A stretch of DNA of 64,000 bases from Conchocele bisecta (GCA_029237695.1 CM055275.1:90566484-90630483); one strand, 5' to 3'; counted from the stretch's first letter, positions 39,201 through 46,060 are shown. The notes: generated by a model not told the origin, from the letters alone. Translations and numbers: made by a program.

Positions 39201-42200
39201 AAAGTATACTTTGCTAGAAAAGTATACTTTGCAATGTTGGTGAAATAGGCTACTGGTTTACAGTGTTGACACATGTTGGCTTCATGAAGTTAATGGTTAA
39301 TTCACCTTACAATGTGACAATGTATATACATGGTTCTAGGTAACAGCTGGGGTACGGACCCTACATCACGACAACAGGGGTACGGTCAGGGCTTACAGGA
39401 GGAGTTTTACAACTGCGCCGATGTCAGGATTGGGGGCCCGGTCCCTATCAGCGTCAAGGGCAACATGTTTTTCAGCCCGGATAACCTCAACACGACCTTA
39501 GCTAACGTCAGCATGCCGACGGAGCGGAAAATGGAGATGGCCGCTATGATGACACCTGGTATGATGATATAGCTGATATTGCATTGTAATTGTTTGCATA
39601 GCGTGAAATAATACACGAGTGTACGTCGGCATCTGCGTAAACAACGGATGAGCGACGTAAACGAGTGTATTATTTAAAGCTATTCAAACATGTATGGTGG
39701 AATACGTGCACGCCGGTGATTACGGATGTTTTCTTCACGGTGTATTATTTCTATGTTGATATTTACTGGTTTTCTCACACAGACAAATCCATGCATAATA
39801 GCTTGAAATGTAATAAATTCGTGTATTATTGTCTAGAGTATATGTGTTTGACAATATCACTAACAATATAATTGTTCTATACTCAAACACACTTTCATTC
39901 TGGATGAACATTGCACACACTCATTACTGTACAACATTTATCATAGAACATTTATTATAGAACATTATTATTATAGCATCATAGCGTGCCTACAGAAGCT
40001 CATGATGCTATAATAATAAAAACAAAATTGTTTTCTTGTTTTTTAATGTTTTGATTATGTATATGTTTTAACATATCGGCATTGTATTTGATTAAATCTT
40101 CGATTTATTTACGTGGAGCTTCAATATTGGCTGGCTTTAGACTCCAAATTTGTCATAATAAGCATTAAAATCATGACGGTTGTGTCGCATATACTGTAAA
40201 AATTGGACAATAAATGTGAATCCAATAATTGTTTACAAGAACAAATGGTTAATGTGAAATTTACGGACTATCAACATTTTAGTCGTACGAAGTTTAGTGA
40301 AACGGCCCCCTGGGGCGTGTTTCACTAAACTCCGTACTACTAAGAAGTTTGTAAGTGCAAAACTTAAATATACAACAACGTTCGCGTTAGTGGTCGATGT
40401 TAAGAAATAGTGGGTGGATTTGTTCAGATTTAAATAGCCCTACATGTAGGTGGAGAATGGTACTAATGAGCCACGTTAATGTGTGAAGAGAGGTTTCTGA
40501 AATCTTCGTACGAGCAGTGTTGTTGTACGAAGTTTAGTGAAACGGGCCCCTGGATCGACAGTGTTTGCAAATGTTAGCTTTATGGTTTGTTGGGTTGAAA
40601 CAGGTTAAATCACGTGACTATGTTGTCAGTTATCTACTGTCTGTTTCACGAAAGCTACACACATTTTACAGCTATGTAAACAATGGAAAAACTTCTTTTT
40701 TTTGACAATAATATTAAATGTTATCAAAATTTAAAAATGAACCTTCTTTTTATTTCGTGAAATTTGCTCCAATATTGATTTTATTGCGATTTTATTCTCC
40801 GATAGATAAATCAATGTTTCATGATAGAATCAATATTTTATCAAATTTCGCGAAAAAAATAAGGATACTTTTAAAATTTTAATAAAATTTATTATGTATA
40901 ATAATATTATCGAAACAAATATTGTTTTTACATTGTTGACATGGCCGTAAAATTTGAGCAGGTTTCGTGAAACAGACAGTAGTCTTGCTGTTATATCACT
41001 GTATACCACTTCCTGTATTAATGAACATGGTGAATAAATACTATTTAAACCAATGACATTGTATGTATATAATTGATGTCTGTTCGTTTTACAGGACAAG
41101 AGAAGCCAGACGCAGCACAGGACATCCGTAGAGCTGATGGCAACTTTTTGAAATCAATTGTGAAGGAACATTCTATGACAAACAAAATAGATAGCACCAT
41201 AATTGGACCGACCCATACTTTCGACAGAGCTAATATTATTAACGGGGCATTAGCACATGATGTACATGGGGCAGGTGTTGCTAACACGGTAAAAGCAGTA
41301 ATTAGTGAAATAAAAGGTACCGGTACAGATCGAGGTAGTATCACGCAGGAAATCATTAATCCCAATGCCGCAAGCCGTGGACTCCACGATCAGTTCATTG
41401 GCGGGGCTATAGATATATCACATACAAGCGGACTTAACACTGTATTCGGTGCTACCCATATTGACGATGTATTTAAAGTTGGCAGTGGTGTGGGCACGTC
41501 CACACTTATAGTTGATGCTGGCCCAACACCATCTGAGGTTGTCAGTCGTCCAGCTGACTCCGCTAAGTCTACTGTTCTGATGGGATCAGCTGGAAGAATA
41601 AGTTGGCCATCAGAACATTTTATGTCTGGGATTAACACATTGCAGAAATCAGCGGTAGTTAAAACAGATGCGCATACTGGCTCTTTTGGAGCGTTAGGCA
41701 TGCCAAAGGTTGCTTCAGTTGACACTTTAGGGGCCAATATGGACTTAAGCATGGCGGAATTTAAACCAATGGCATCGCCAACCTCCGCACTGTCTGTTTC
41801 AGATACAGTTCATGTGTCAAATCCGAAAATAGCAATCCCAATCGTTACATTCCCAGCCTTGCCCATATTGTCAGACATCGAGGTAGCTATAACTAATGCG
41901 CATCTGCAAGGCAAAACATCACCCATAGGACACACATCAGGTGATAGAGTCAATGATGGCGTACTTCCTGGATCTAAACCATCGCTTGATATCGTGCCAG
42001 TCGCTGATATAAGTACGGGCCTTGGCCTTCCAGGGGTTAAACCAATTATTGGGCCTGGACAATTGGGCGGCACCACTAAAGGTCTTGGACTTCCAGGAGT
42101 TACACCAAAGAAGATCGTTAGCGGAACTACTGATAACGTCGTAGCCGGTAATGATACACCAACCATTCCAAACAGTTCTATGTCTGGTTTGTCAATTCCT

Positions 42201-44570
42201 AAAATTTCAATTTCTGATAGCCTTCCAGGATTTCCCGGCATTGTTGGATCTGGGAAAATTGGAACTATCACCTCTGGTATGTCCGTTCCTGGTGTAGGAA
42301 TGCCAGATATAACATTGCCTGAAATACGAGACGTACTAGGCATATTTGGTACAGTTGAAACAACCATAAAGTCCAGCTCCTCGAACGACGTTCCAGCAGT
42401 GGATACCTCTGTTCCCGCGCCTGAAACTAAGAAACCACTTAAACCAATTACACCATCTTCAGGGCTTTCATTACCAGGTGTAATGGCTCCACCATTAAGC
42501 TTGCTTAAGACGAAACCATTTGCAAGATCCGCACTAATTGCAGCAGATAGTCCTACGTATGTGATTCAGAATACAATTGATGTGATGCATACTGCTGTTG
42601 ATGTTAGTTCAGCACAGGACGCATCTTTAGATACAGCGAGTGATACACTAGGAAGAACTGTGCATATGCCATTAGACAAAACACCGTCAATTCCAAAATC
42701 TGCAAACTCTCTCAGTGGCCAATCTGGACTGATATTACCGGAAACATTGACAACAATCGAGCACCAAGGCAATGTCGTAGCAAGGTCTCAGGTAAATCCC
42801 AGTTCTAATGAAAATATAGTACTAGAGACAATGACGTTTTCAGACGGTGTACAAGACGGACATATTGCCTCAGGAATTCAAGATATGACAGGCATGGGTA
42901 TAGGAGTGAATCCAAATACACCAGTAGGAACTGATACAATTGCTGGTTCTGTGGGCTCACGCCCGTCAGGAGGTCTATCAGATGAATTTGTTTTTGAGTC
43001 GACAGGCAATCAAAATGTATTACACGAAACAGGCGCTTCACTTCCTTTGGACGCTCTTGTTGATTCAGGCGGTATGGGTGTATCCTTCCAAGATAGTATT
43101 CCATTTACTGACGGCCGTTTTGGTAATGCCGACGCCGCGTTTGTAATCGTTGACTCATCAATTATGGGTGGTACTGACACTAGTATTAATGTGGGCTCAA
43201 TGGACAAAACGATTCCAGCGTTGGGTCTGACGCACGACTCTAGTGCGGTAGCCATATCGGAACAACCAGCAGAGGATGCGACCGGCTTTGTTGGGACCAT
43301 TGCGACAACAGTTGGCGGCGTGAATGCTGGTATGTCAAATGTAGGCGTTGATATGGTTACATTATATCAGTCTGGACCAGGGCCAGAGTTCAACGTACAC
43401 TCTGGTGCTTCAAACTCGCAACCAAGAACCGCGACTCAAATCTTCAATGAAATTACGGCATTTGATCTGGGTTCTATTCCGGCTGGTTCTGTATTGGAAG
43501 GGGTCGGGATGGGTATGGATGTGACGAATACGGGCGTGGGCGAATTTTTAGGACAATCAGTGGGTGGTGCTGGTCTGGAAATCCCTCATGGGTTGCTTCC
43601 AGATGGCGGCCGGTTCACTGTTTTGACTGATCCGAGAACTGGATTTCAAGAAAGCATACCAAGAAATAGTGTTGGTGCTCAGACGATTGGTACAACCAGG
43701 ACCGCGGAACGGCGTGGAGAGATGTTTCCAAGCAGCATGGCGCCTGGTATCGTCACCGGACCTGCTGGCGGTGTGATGGCGCCTCACTTAAGGCGAGAAC
43801 TGGAAGTAAGGGAAAGGCAAGCTATCGTCAATGCTAGGCGTATGCAGATGGGTAGCTTTGGAATGTTTGGAAGAGACAGAGCAGTAGTTCAAAGTGGGAT
43901 GGTTGGACCAGGTATTGGCCAAGCAGGTATTGGCATGAGAGGAGGATTAGCAGGTGTTCGTGGATTTAGTGGAACGGCTAGTAGAAGTGCGGGATTTTTA
44001 CCGGCTGGTGGTATAATGGTCCCTGGCGGTGGGAGCGCAATGTCGTCGCGGTCAACAGGCCCAGGTGGTGTGATGTTTATGCGCAATGGAAGAATTGGTG
44101 CCGACATGCGCACTGCAGCAGCCGGAACTATGGTTGGTAGAATGGGGATAATGACACCAGGTGATGCTGCTGGAATACGACCTATGGCCGGTACCGGTAT
44201 GGGTGGTATGCGAACTGGCACCGGCAGCGTAAATGCTACGTCTGGCACGACCGCTGGTTCCCGATCATTTGCTGGGATGTTTGCGCCGGAAAGCAGGGGC
44301 TTCTACCCGGCCGGCATGGGGATGGTTCCAGGAATGGTCCCCGGTCGCGTGCCCATGTTTGATGCATTTCGAAGACCTCTGTACCCGTATCCGGTTAGAG
44401 CGCCGTACCAGGGGCCGCCTGTATTAATTCCCAGGGTCCCCAGTTTCCCACCAATGCCCGCACCCGGATTTCCAGTTTACCGGCCGCCAGGAGCGCCACT
44501 GGGGTTCATGCCAATGCGCGGCAGGCCGACGTTCGTGCCCGGACGGTCTATGTTTCCTAGACAAATTTAA
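9086..44570 (+). CDS. AA15-like pseudo-LPMO with giant Cys-free C-terminal extension (5 exons, 1416 aa)
   Basis: Spliced model join(9086..9265, 18550..18676, 37173..37421, 39340..39558, 41095..44570), 4251 nt, 1416 residues plus TAA. Introns are 9284, 18496, 1918 and 1536 bp, all GT-AG, with phases 0,1,1,1 that keep one frame. Residues 1-21 or so are a signal peptide. Residues about 26-216 carry AA15 (animal LPMO) landmarks in order: [57 protein letters not shown] and EEFYNCADV. The eight domain cysteines (56, 69, 72, 123, 134, 174, 177, 211) could form four disulfides. AA15 enzymes oxidatively cleave chitin or cellulose with a copper held by the N-terminal His and a second His. Here those positions are Thr26 and Ala114, so catalysis is doubtful. 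Residues 260-1416 contain no Cys. Extracellular binding or structural protein is my inference. No transcript evidence was available; the phase match across five exons is the main support. Confidence 0.85.
9692..10000. repeat. Two diverged tandem copies of a ~160-bp unit
   Basis: The order GTCACA...GTGACATGTT, GGTTATGAAGTT and CAGAGAAATGGACA occurs twice (about 9692-9845 and 9860-10000). In intron 1; no function recognised. Confidence 0.55.
10163..10272. repeat. Palindrome CCCGGTTGCT...AGCAACCGGG
   Basis: A small foldback whose centre reads AAATCCTTAGCAATGCTAAG. Probably a short MITE in intron 1. Confidence 0.6.
10610..10840. repeat. Degenerate ~105-bp repeats in intron 1
   Basis: Related segments with GTTTCAAA...CATGTG, CGGAGTAAGT and AAATTTAATGTG recur two to three times. 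No gene. Confidence 0.4.
10846..11092. mobile_element. Palindromic MITE with GATCAG core, intron 1 copy
   Basis: Ends are a diverged GGCTGTGACTGGAGAAATGG and its complement. The interior has AGATCCAGATCAGCCTGTG and CAGTCTGATCAGGATCTGC. The same family occurs at 50062-50298 and 63060-63295, and as fragments near 3290, 4805, 5820, 20780, 30250, 37087 and 60300. Confidence 0.75.
11490..11815. repeat. 35-bp tandem array, ~9 copies
   Basis: The unit contains CACAGATGCACAGTCTGACC and CTGTGTCTACTATGTT, recurring every 35 bp. CAGTCTGA matches the core of the GATCAG MITE, suggesting the array grew from a MITE fragment. Confidence 0.9.
11820..12930. other. AT-rich intron 1 sequence, no gene seen
   Basis: 12170-12360 is strongly A/T-rich. 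Nothing conserved or coding is recognised before the 58-bp array. Confidence 0.4.
12930..15265. repeat. 58-bp satellite array in intron 1 with 406-bp higher-order duplication
   Basis: The unit is GTGCATGTAACTTCAGAAAT followed by GGGACTTATGACATGTGTGA and CATATTGTAGTCTTTTCT, period 58, about 40 units, degenerate at both ends. 14235-14640 and 14641-15046 (seven units each) read as identical. Minus-strand frames with [14 protein letters not shown] repeats are by-products. Confidence 0.9.
15437..15566. mobile_element. Short GAGACACG-family palindrome at the start of the 93-bp array
   Basis: Arms GTTTGTACCTAAGAAC and GTTCTTAGGTACAAAC flank an interior like that of 63294-63552. The element's right end runs directly into the first 93-bp monomer. 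Confidence 0.65.
15560..18340. repeat. 93-bp satellite array in intron 1, ~30 copies
   Basis: The unit runs GACATGCCGTGTCTCATACG, TGGATATTCATTGCTCTTG, TTCTGTGGCAGCAACTGCAG, then ATGATGATATGACCC and TATACGTACAAAC. As 93 is 31 codons, frames stay open on both strands (the + frame repeats [19 protein letters not shown]). Stops in some monomers (TTC to TAA), indels and simultaneous openness of the other strand argue against coding. Confidence 0.9.
18550..18676 (+). CDS. AA15-like gene, exon 2: CGICGD / GGKFG segment
   Basis: Encodes residues 61-102 plus the first base of codon 103. The acceptor is TTTATAG|CAAC and the donor AAAG|GTAGGC, entering in phase 0 and leaving in phase 1. The translation contains ECGICGD and [18 protein letters not shown], the characteristic second block of AA15 proteins (usually KCGxCGD...NExGGKYAxGxIxRxY). 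The exon is isolated, with 9.3 kb of satellite-rich intron upstream and 18.5 kb of transposon-rich intron downstream, so automated prediction could easily miss it. Confidence 0.85.
18770..19095. repeat. AT-rich foldback-like region just after exon 2
   Basis: Centre palindrome ATTAGAATTGTCTC / GAGACAATTCTAAT at about 18933-18965. More distant complementary pieces such as ACCACAATTA and TAATTGTGGT lie around it. Probably a MITE. Confidence 0.5.
19457..19502. mobile_element. Left remnant of the TTAA MITE hit by the LTR element
   Basis: TAAAGGTACATGCCCACT matches the terminus of the complete MITE at 7373-7717. It breaks at ATCAG where the LTR begins. Sequence after the 3' LTR (31365-31609) resumes the same family. 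Confidence 0.7.
19503..21882 (+). repeat. 5' LTR of the Gmr1-like element (2380 bp)
   Basis: Begins TGTCACGAATCG and ends CTGGCGTGACA; it matches 28972-31364 along its length with scattered substitutions and small indels. The length is unusual: most gypsy LTRs are a few hundred bases. Short open frames inside (for example 20308-20541) are partly shared with the 3' LTR but have no recognisable product. Confidence 0.9.
21884..21899 (+). other. Primer-binding site
   Basis: TGGTGTCAGAAGTGGG begins one base after the 5' LTR. It starts with the TGG that pairs with a tRNA CCA end. The following TGTCAGAA suits a tRNA-Leu acceptor stem, as in other molluscan gypsy elements; the tRNA identity is inferred. 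Confidence 0.7.
22283..23709. mobile_element. TIR element nested in the LTR retrotransposon leader
   Basis: Ends are inverted repeats starting TACGGGGCGCCA, flanked by the 5-bp direct repeat TGAAG (22278-22282 and 23710-23714). Subterminal regions carry short repeats of an AAATTCAATTCTGTG type in opposite orientation at 22340-22510 and 23555-23680. It is 1427 bp with no transposase frame, so non-autonomous. A foldback element sits inside it. Confidence 0.75.
22818..22980. mobile_element. Foldback (palindromic) element inside the TIR element
   Basis: A near-perfect palindrome of about 160 bp. It starts GAGAATACCAGGCTAGTG and ends with its complement CACTAGCCTGGTATTC, with a short loop near GAATTCC. 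It is related in design and end sequence to the foldbacks at 31816-32168 and the fragment at 35341-35400. Confidence 0.7.
24223..25715 (+). pseudogene. gag: Retrotransposon gag, frameshifted, with CCHC zinc knuckle
   Basis: The likely start is the ATG at 24223 ([14 protein letters not shown]). The frame is broken in an AG-rich run near 24311-24335, and another stop lies near 24390. The capsid-like segment is open at 24662-25066 ([20 protein letters not shown]). The nucleocapsid frame is open at 25188-25715, with one CCHC knuckle at 25317-25358 (C-X2-C-X4-H-X4-C) followed by an Arg/Gly-rich RNA-binding tract. At least two frame breaks separate these parts. Confidence 0.8.
25676..26300 (+). pseudogene. 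pro: Retrotransposon aspartic protease region
   Basis: An open frame overlaps the end of gag by 40 bases in the -1 frame, a common arrangement for ribosomal frameshifting. The catalytic triplet is Asp-Thr-Gly (25742-25750) in VMRDTGCTG. The frame continues past the protease into a linker rich in basic residues, then loses the integrase frame near 26300. Confidence 0.7.
26280..27080 (+). pseudogene. int: Retrotransposon integrase, upstream of RT
   Basis: An HHCC zinc-binding region is recognisable at about 26290-26430 (a His pair around SGHLGVKK, later CRSCDICQ) across frame changes. The catalytic core has LTIVDYAT near 26523 after an apparent internal deletion. It then opens at 26617-27075 with the second Asp in LLTDCGSQF and the Glu in [12 protein letters not shown]. 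Mutations split it into at least three frames. It lies before the RT, opposite to standard Ty3/gypsy order. Confidence 0.85.
27093..27662 (+). pseudogene. GPY/F module and start of the RT frame
   Basis: The frame contains [20 protein letters not shown], the GPY/F module found at the C-terminus of Ty3/gypsy integrases. It continues without a stop into an RT N-terminal region ([19 protein letters not shown]), then stops at 27660. This physically links integrase C-terminus to RT N-terminus in one frame and shows the order is not a rearrangement of separate fragments. Confidence 0.8.
27530..28250 (+). pseudogene. pol: Retrotransposon reverse transcriptase, multiply interrupted
   Basis: RT blocks occur in order: [52 protein letters not shown] and the catalytic FVDDILIF (VDD at 28022-28030). 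Stop codons occur at about 27660, 27777, 27858 and 28187, and small deletions shift frame between the second and third blocks. Confidence 0.85.
28256..28821 (+). pseudogene. pol: RT connection and RNase H domain
   Basis: [17 protein letters not shown] at 28256 is the RT thumb/connection motif, ending at a frame break near 28466. RNase H follows at 28465-28821: [14 protein letters not shown], then [20 protein letters not shown] and a terminal [13 protein letters not shown]. The Asp/Glu/Asp residues expected of gypsy RNase H are present. It is the best-preserved part of the element. Confidence 0.85.
28956..28971 (+). other. Polypurine tract before the 3' LTR
   Basis: TTTAGGGGGTAGTAT precedes the LTR start TGTCACG. 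A purine run just upstream of the 3' LTR primes plus-strand synthesis in LTR elements. It is short and ends a few bases before the LTR. Confidence 0.6.
28972..31364 (+). repeat. 3' LTR of the Gmr1-like element (2393 bp)
   Basis: Homologous to 19503-21882. It has small differences, including a local duplication of TCCATTAAG near 29325. It ends GGCGTAACA, then the ATCAG target duplication, then the resumed host MITE sequence. Confidence 0.9.
31365..31609. mobile_element. Central remnant of the interrupted TTAA MITE
   Basis: Matches 5215-5480 of a long copy of the same family (ATCAGGGGCGATAACCGT, then GTGCAATGATCATACT). It continues the sequence cut at 19502. It is broken again near 31609; the right end reappears at 34229-34362. 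Confidence 0.65.
31816..32168. mobile_element. Nested foldback elements
   Basis: Two related units start GAGAATAGTAGGTTAGTGCC (31816 and 32020). The second is a near-perfect palindrome to 32168. Between them, 31887-31995 is another palindrome whose arms read GAACCGTCTCGCAGAGACGG twice in tandem. A half copy lies at about 207-275. Confidence 0.7.
32527..33370. repeat. Three diverged copies of a ~75-bp GC-rich motif block
   Basis: The block CTAACGCGACCC ... GGGGAGCACC ... TCTCACGAGC recurs at about 32590-32665, 33095-33170 and 33275-33340. It is GC-richer than its surroundings. No product or family is recognised. It lies in the insertion between the MITE remnants. Confidence 0.5.
33586..33839 (-). 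mobile_element. tRNA-derived SINE, 5'-truncated, with target duplication
   Basis: Nearly identical to the copy at 6783-7071, on the minus strand. It is flanked by the 13-bp direct repeat CAACTGCCGACTG (33573-33585 and 33840-33852). The tail side is (TTTG)n on the + strand. The A-box end of the tRNA head is missing, as expected from truncated LINE-mediated insertion. Confidence 0.8.
34229..34362. mobile_element. Right remnant of the interrupted TTAA MITE
   Basis: Matches the right end of the copy at 5120-5612 (GGTGGAATAGTGACACAA) and the family terminus AGTGGGCATGTACC. A block of unrelated repeats (31610-34228) lies between it and the central remnant. Confidence 0.6.
34363..35083. other. Intron 2 sequence, no gene seen
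   Basis: AT-rich, no recognised element apart from short low-complexity patches (ATATATATAT near 34460). Confidence 0.4.
35084..35344. mobile_element. GGGGCCCGTTTC palindromic MITE, copy 1
   Basis: About 260 bp. Ends CCTGGGGCCCGTTTCGCTAA and the complement GTGAAACGGGCCCCAGG; centre GCATATGCAG with CTATGCTCAATAAATGTAAA. Other copies: 36884-37087 (partial), 37932-38178, 40311-40553, 48790-48990 (partial), 49626-49873. Confidence 0.8.
35540..35960. mobile_element. Palindromic element shared with 51230-51630
   Basis: GGGCTGCTGCGTGTACTG ... TGAACGCAACAGCCC forms a hairpin around GATCTGTTTACAGTTTG. 51230-51630 carries the same family with outer parts in the opposite order. Confidence 0.6.
36340..36860. 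repeat. ~20-bp tandem repeat array with inverted end
   Basis: About 20 variants of ACAATTCGTTCCCACGAATT occupy 36340-36758. From 36760 to 36860 the same unit runs in reverse (GTTAATTCGTGGGAACGA), so the end can fold back on the array. It lies about 300 bp upstream of exon 3. Confidence 0.85.
36884..37145. mobile_element. Partial GGGGCCCGTTTC MITE plus GATCAG-MITE fragment abutting exon 3
   Basis: 36884-37087 ends in GTGAAACGGCCCCCAG. 37087-37145 (GATCCCGATCAGACAGTGCG...) is a fragment of the other family. Only about 27 bp separate it from the exon 3 acceptor. Confidence 0.7.
37173..37421 (+). CDS. AA15-like gene, exon 3: core beta-sandwich, second brace His lost
   Basis: Encodes residues 103-186 (split codons at both ends). 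The acceptor is CATACAG|AG and the donor ACACAG|GTAAAC. A second AG two bases later (exon from 37175) would break the frame set by exon 2, so the first AG is preferred. Motifs are [18 protein letters not shown], a [12 protein letters not shown] strand and [13 protein letters not shown]. In AA15 enzymes the block before the FEF motif reads ANHxGxFEF with the second copper-ligand His; here it reads SSAKGFFEF, placing Ala114 at that position. A MITE half-copy ends at 37087 and another repeat fragment at about 37145, so transposon DNA almost touches the splice site. Confidence 0.88.
37671..38372 (+). pseudogene. Decayed copies of the exon 3 end and its splice donor within intron 3
   Basis: The last part of exon 3 (about 37360-37430, encoding the ...[15 protein letters not shown] end plus GTAA) recurs as degraded copies. 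They lie at 37671-37736, 37826-37873 (with its own CAGGTAAG), 37909-37931 continued at 38179-38222 after a MITE insertion, 38270-38306 (CAGGTAAG) and 38342-38372. An inverted copy of the first lies at about 37788-37829 and forms a hairpin with it. Unit spacing is irregular. Several retain a consensus donor but none has a complete exon. They look like an old tandem expansion of an exon-intron boundary. Confidence 0.7.
37932..38178. mobile_element. GGGGCCCGTTTC MITE inserted in a decayed exon 3 copy
   Basis: A complete palindromic copy (GGGGGCCGTTTCACTAAAC to GTTTAGTGAAACGGCCCCC). Flanks CCGACCTGG and TGTGTGCTCGCTGTG are adjacent parts of the exon 3 sequence, showing that the MITE split that copy. 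Confidence 0.75.
38969..39253. mobile_element. GTAGCCGATTTCACCAAC palindromic MITE in intron 3
   Basis: Starts GTAGCCGATTTCACCAAC and ends GTTGGTGAAATAGGCTAC. Inner arms TTTTCTAGCAAAGTA are also inverted. Relatives occur at 53820-54108 and 55257-55530. Confidence 0.75.
39340..39558 (+). CDS. AA15-like gene, exon 4: NSWG...CADV end of the LPMO domain
   Basis: Encodes residues 187-258 with split Gly codons at both ends. The acceptor is GTTCTAG|GTAA and the donor CACCTG|GTATGA, phase 1 to phase 1. Joining exon 3 to exon 4 recreates YHTGNSWG, a hallmark AA15 string, which independently confirms the splice. [11 protein letters not shown] follows; Phe208 aligns with the aromatic axial copper-site residue of LPMOs (this alignment is mine and approximate). 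The rest (residues 217-259) is a linker with possible N-glycosylation sites in [10 protein letters not shown]. Confidence 0.85.
39595..40025. repeat. Two short palindromes in intron 4
   Basis: 39608-39680 has AATAATACACGAGTGTA / TGAGCGACGTAAACGAGTGT-type arms. 39965-40020 has ATTATTATAGCATCATAG / CTCATGATGCTATAATAAT. No gene. Confidence 0.5.
40311..40553. mobile_element. GGGGCCCGTTTC MITE in intron 4, diverged interior
   Basis: Ends GGGGCGTGTTTCACTAAAC and GTTTAGTGAAACGGGCCCC, but the middle (about 40370-40500) does not match the other copies. A second right half (about 40195-40310) lies directly upstream. Confidence 0.65.
40635..40981. mobile_element. Foldback MITE with TACTGTCTGTTTCACGAAA ends, intron 4
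   Basis: 19-bp inverted ends TACTGTCTGTTTCACGAAA / TTTCGTGAAACAGACAGTA. The AT-rich interior is also largely inverted around 40800. It ends about 110 bp before exon 5. Confidence 0.75.
41095..44570 (+). CDS. AA15-like gene, exon 5: ~1157-residue Cys-free repetitive extension and stop
   Basis: A 3.5-kb last exon. The acceptor is GTTTTACAG|GACA in phase 1, completing a Gly codon with exon 4. Composition is rich in Gly, Ser, Thr, Ala, Ile, Val and Pro; I found no Cys and only one Trp. From about 42010 to 42490 short motifs recur, such as [29 protein letters not shown] and [11 protein letters not shown]. From about 43800 the sequence becomes Gly/Met/Arg-rich ([31 protein letters not shown]). It ends Pro/Tyr/Phe-rich ([32 protein letters not shown]). 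No known domain is recognised. Such composition fits an extended secreted scaffold (shell matrix, periostracum, byssus or mucus), but that function is inference. The exon is less AT-rich than its surroundings. Confidence 0.85.
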
Positions 44571-44700
44571 GGTAACCCATTAAAGTCGGGAAATGAAGTG
44601 TATCGTCGTCTCATTTTTAAGATGTACTTCTTAACAAAAATGTATGATATGATCTTGCTCTCATGACGTCAGATGCCGCCAAAACAAGTGCATTGAGGGA

Positions 44701-44913
44701 AATAAAATTGGAAACACATTCAGAAAATACAACACGGTTCCCGTTGCTAAAGACTTGATAATTTATATTGAATGTGTTGAATTGTGTACCATGTATCTGA
44801 CGTGAGGTAACGTTACCTTTAAAATAGAACATGTGTTATACTAACTACGTTACTCTTTGGTATATTTGAGTACATTGTCTTATATTTCAAATTGCTTTGT
44901 GGTTAATAATAAA
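44701..44913 (+). terminator. Candidate polyadenylation signals for the AA15-like gene
   Basis: AATAAA occurs at 44701-44706 (about 130 nt after the stop) and again at 44908-44913. Either would give a short 3' UTR in otherwise AT-rich non-coding sequence. Which one is used cannot be told from sequence. Confidence 0.4.
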
Positions 44914-45030
44914 TTAAATGTATGAAACTACATCCGCCAATGTGCTTGATGTCATTATGTCTTCTTCGCAGTATACGAAATGACACGTGGGTTCCTTCGA
45001 TTTGATGGCGATTACTAAGAGAAATCGATA

Positions 45031-45187
45031 TACAGTGGAACCTTTCTAAACCAAACAGCCTTGTGGGTCTCCAGGGTGTCCAGTTTAGAGATGCTTCACT
45101 CTAATTAAGTAGTCCCTATGTCGACGACTTGGGAACACAAACTATAGTGGAACCCCAGAGTGTCCGGTTTAGAGATGTTCCACTGTA
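45031..45187. mobile_element. ACAGTGGAACC palindromic element
   Basis: Ends TACAGTGGAACCTTTCTAAA and TTTAGAGATGTTCCACTGTA; internal GGTGTCCAGTTTAGAGATG is repeated as GTGTCCGGTTTAGAGATG. Just downstream of the AA15-like gene. Confidence 0.65.
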
Positions 45188-45579
45188 AAACAGATCATGA
45201 TATGTCAAGTGAAACAGGTGCCATACAATGTATTACATTCTAATATAATGAGTAGTCTCAGAGTGAAAATATAATTATTAAAAGTAGCAATTACTATTAA
45301 TATATGACTCAGTATTTCAGTCATTCTCATTTGCCGAAACACTGCCACGTGTCTACAAATTGAGGTAGACCTATTAACGGTTTGTTTACACGAATAAGCA
45401 CTCACGGACAGCGAGACCGGTCCGAGATGTCTTTATTCATATGAACAAACATATTGTTCACCTCCTTCGAGCGCATGTGTAAATCTGACACATGTAATTG
45501 TTATTGTGTTTACACTGTTGGTGACTATTCCTGATTTTCTGAATATTCGTGGTAAGGGTCATATAATAAAACAAGTGCA

Positions 45580-45687
45580 GTCTTTTGAGTCGGTGTACAT
45601 GAGATTTACGGACCTGAGAAAATAGATGTTCACCGACGCCTTCTCAGGTCCAGGTCCGTAAATCTCATATACACCGATTCAAAAGAC
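45580..45687. repeat. Palindrome GTCTTTTGAGTCGGTGTA
   Basis: Arms TCTTTTGAGTCGGTGTACAT and ATACACCGATTCAAAAGA with GAGATTTACGGACC inverted inside; about 108 bp. Confidence 0.7.
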
Positions 45688-45810
45688 AATAATTGTATAT
45701 GGATGTACGATGTACATGACAAATGTGTTCACCTCTTCAATAGCTGGAAAACATTGGCAACTTAATTACAACTAGTATGCTTATATACATTTGACTTTCG
45801 TGCTGTAATA

Positions 45811-46060
45811 TATGAGACACGCATTGTGATTTTGTACCGTCGGACATCTGCGTAGTATCATTAAATACGTTTACAAAATTTACAATATTTTTCATAAATA
45901 AAGTCAAAAGTTGACAAAAGTATCAGAGTACATGCGGAATATAAGATATATTTTGTCAACTTTTGCTGCCAATTACGGAAAATATGTAAATGTTGTGAAC
46001 AATATTTAATGAAACTTCGCAGATGTCCGAAGGTACAAAATAAAATGACGTGTCTCATAT
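45811..46060. mobile_element. GAGACACG palindromic MITE, copy
   Basis: Ends TATGAGACACGCATTGTG and TGACGTGTCTCATA. TTTTGTACC...TCGGACATCTGCG is mirrored by CGCAGATGTCCGAAGGTACA. Same family as 63294-63552. Confidence 0.7.

Noticed and set aside
41810..44248. Long minus-strand frames opposite exon 5
   Set aside because: Shadow frames of a Gly/Pro-rich coding exon; no splice or domain support.
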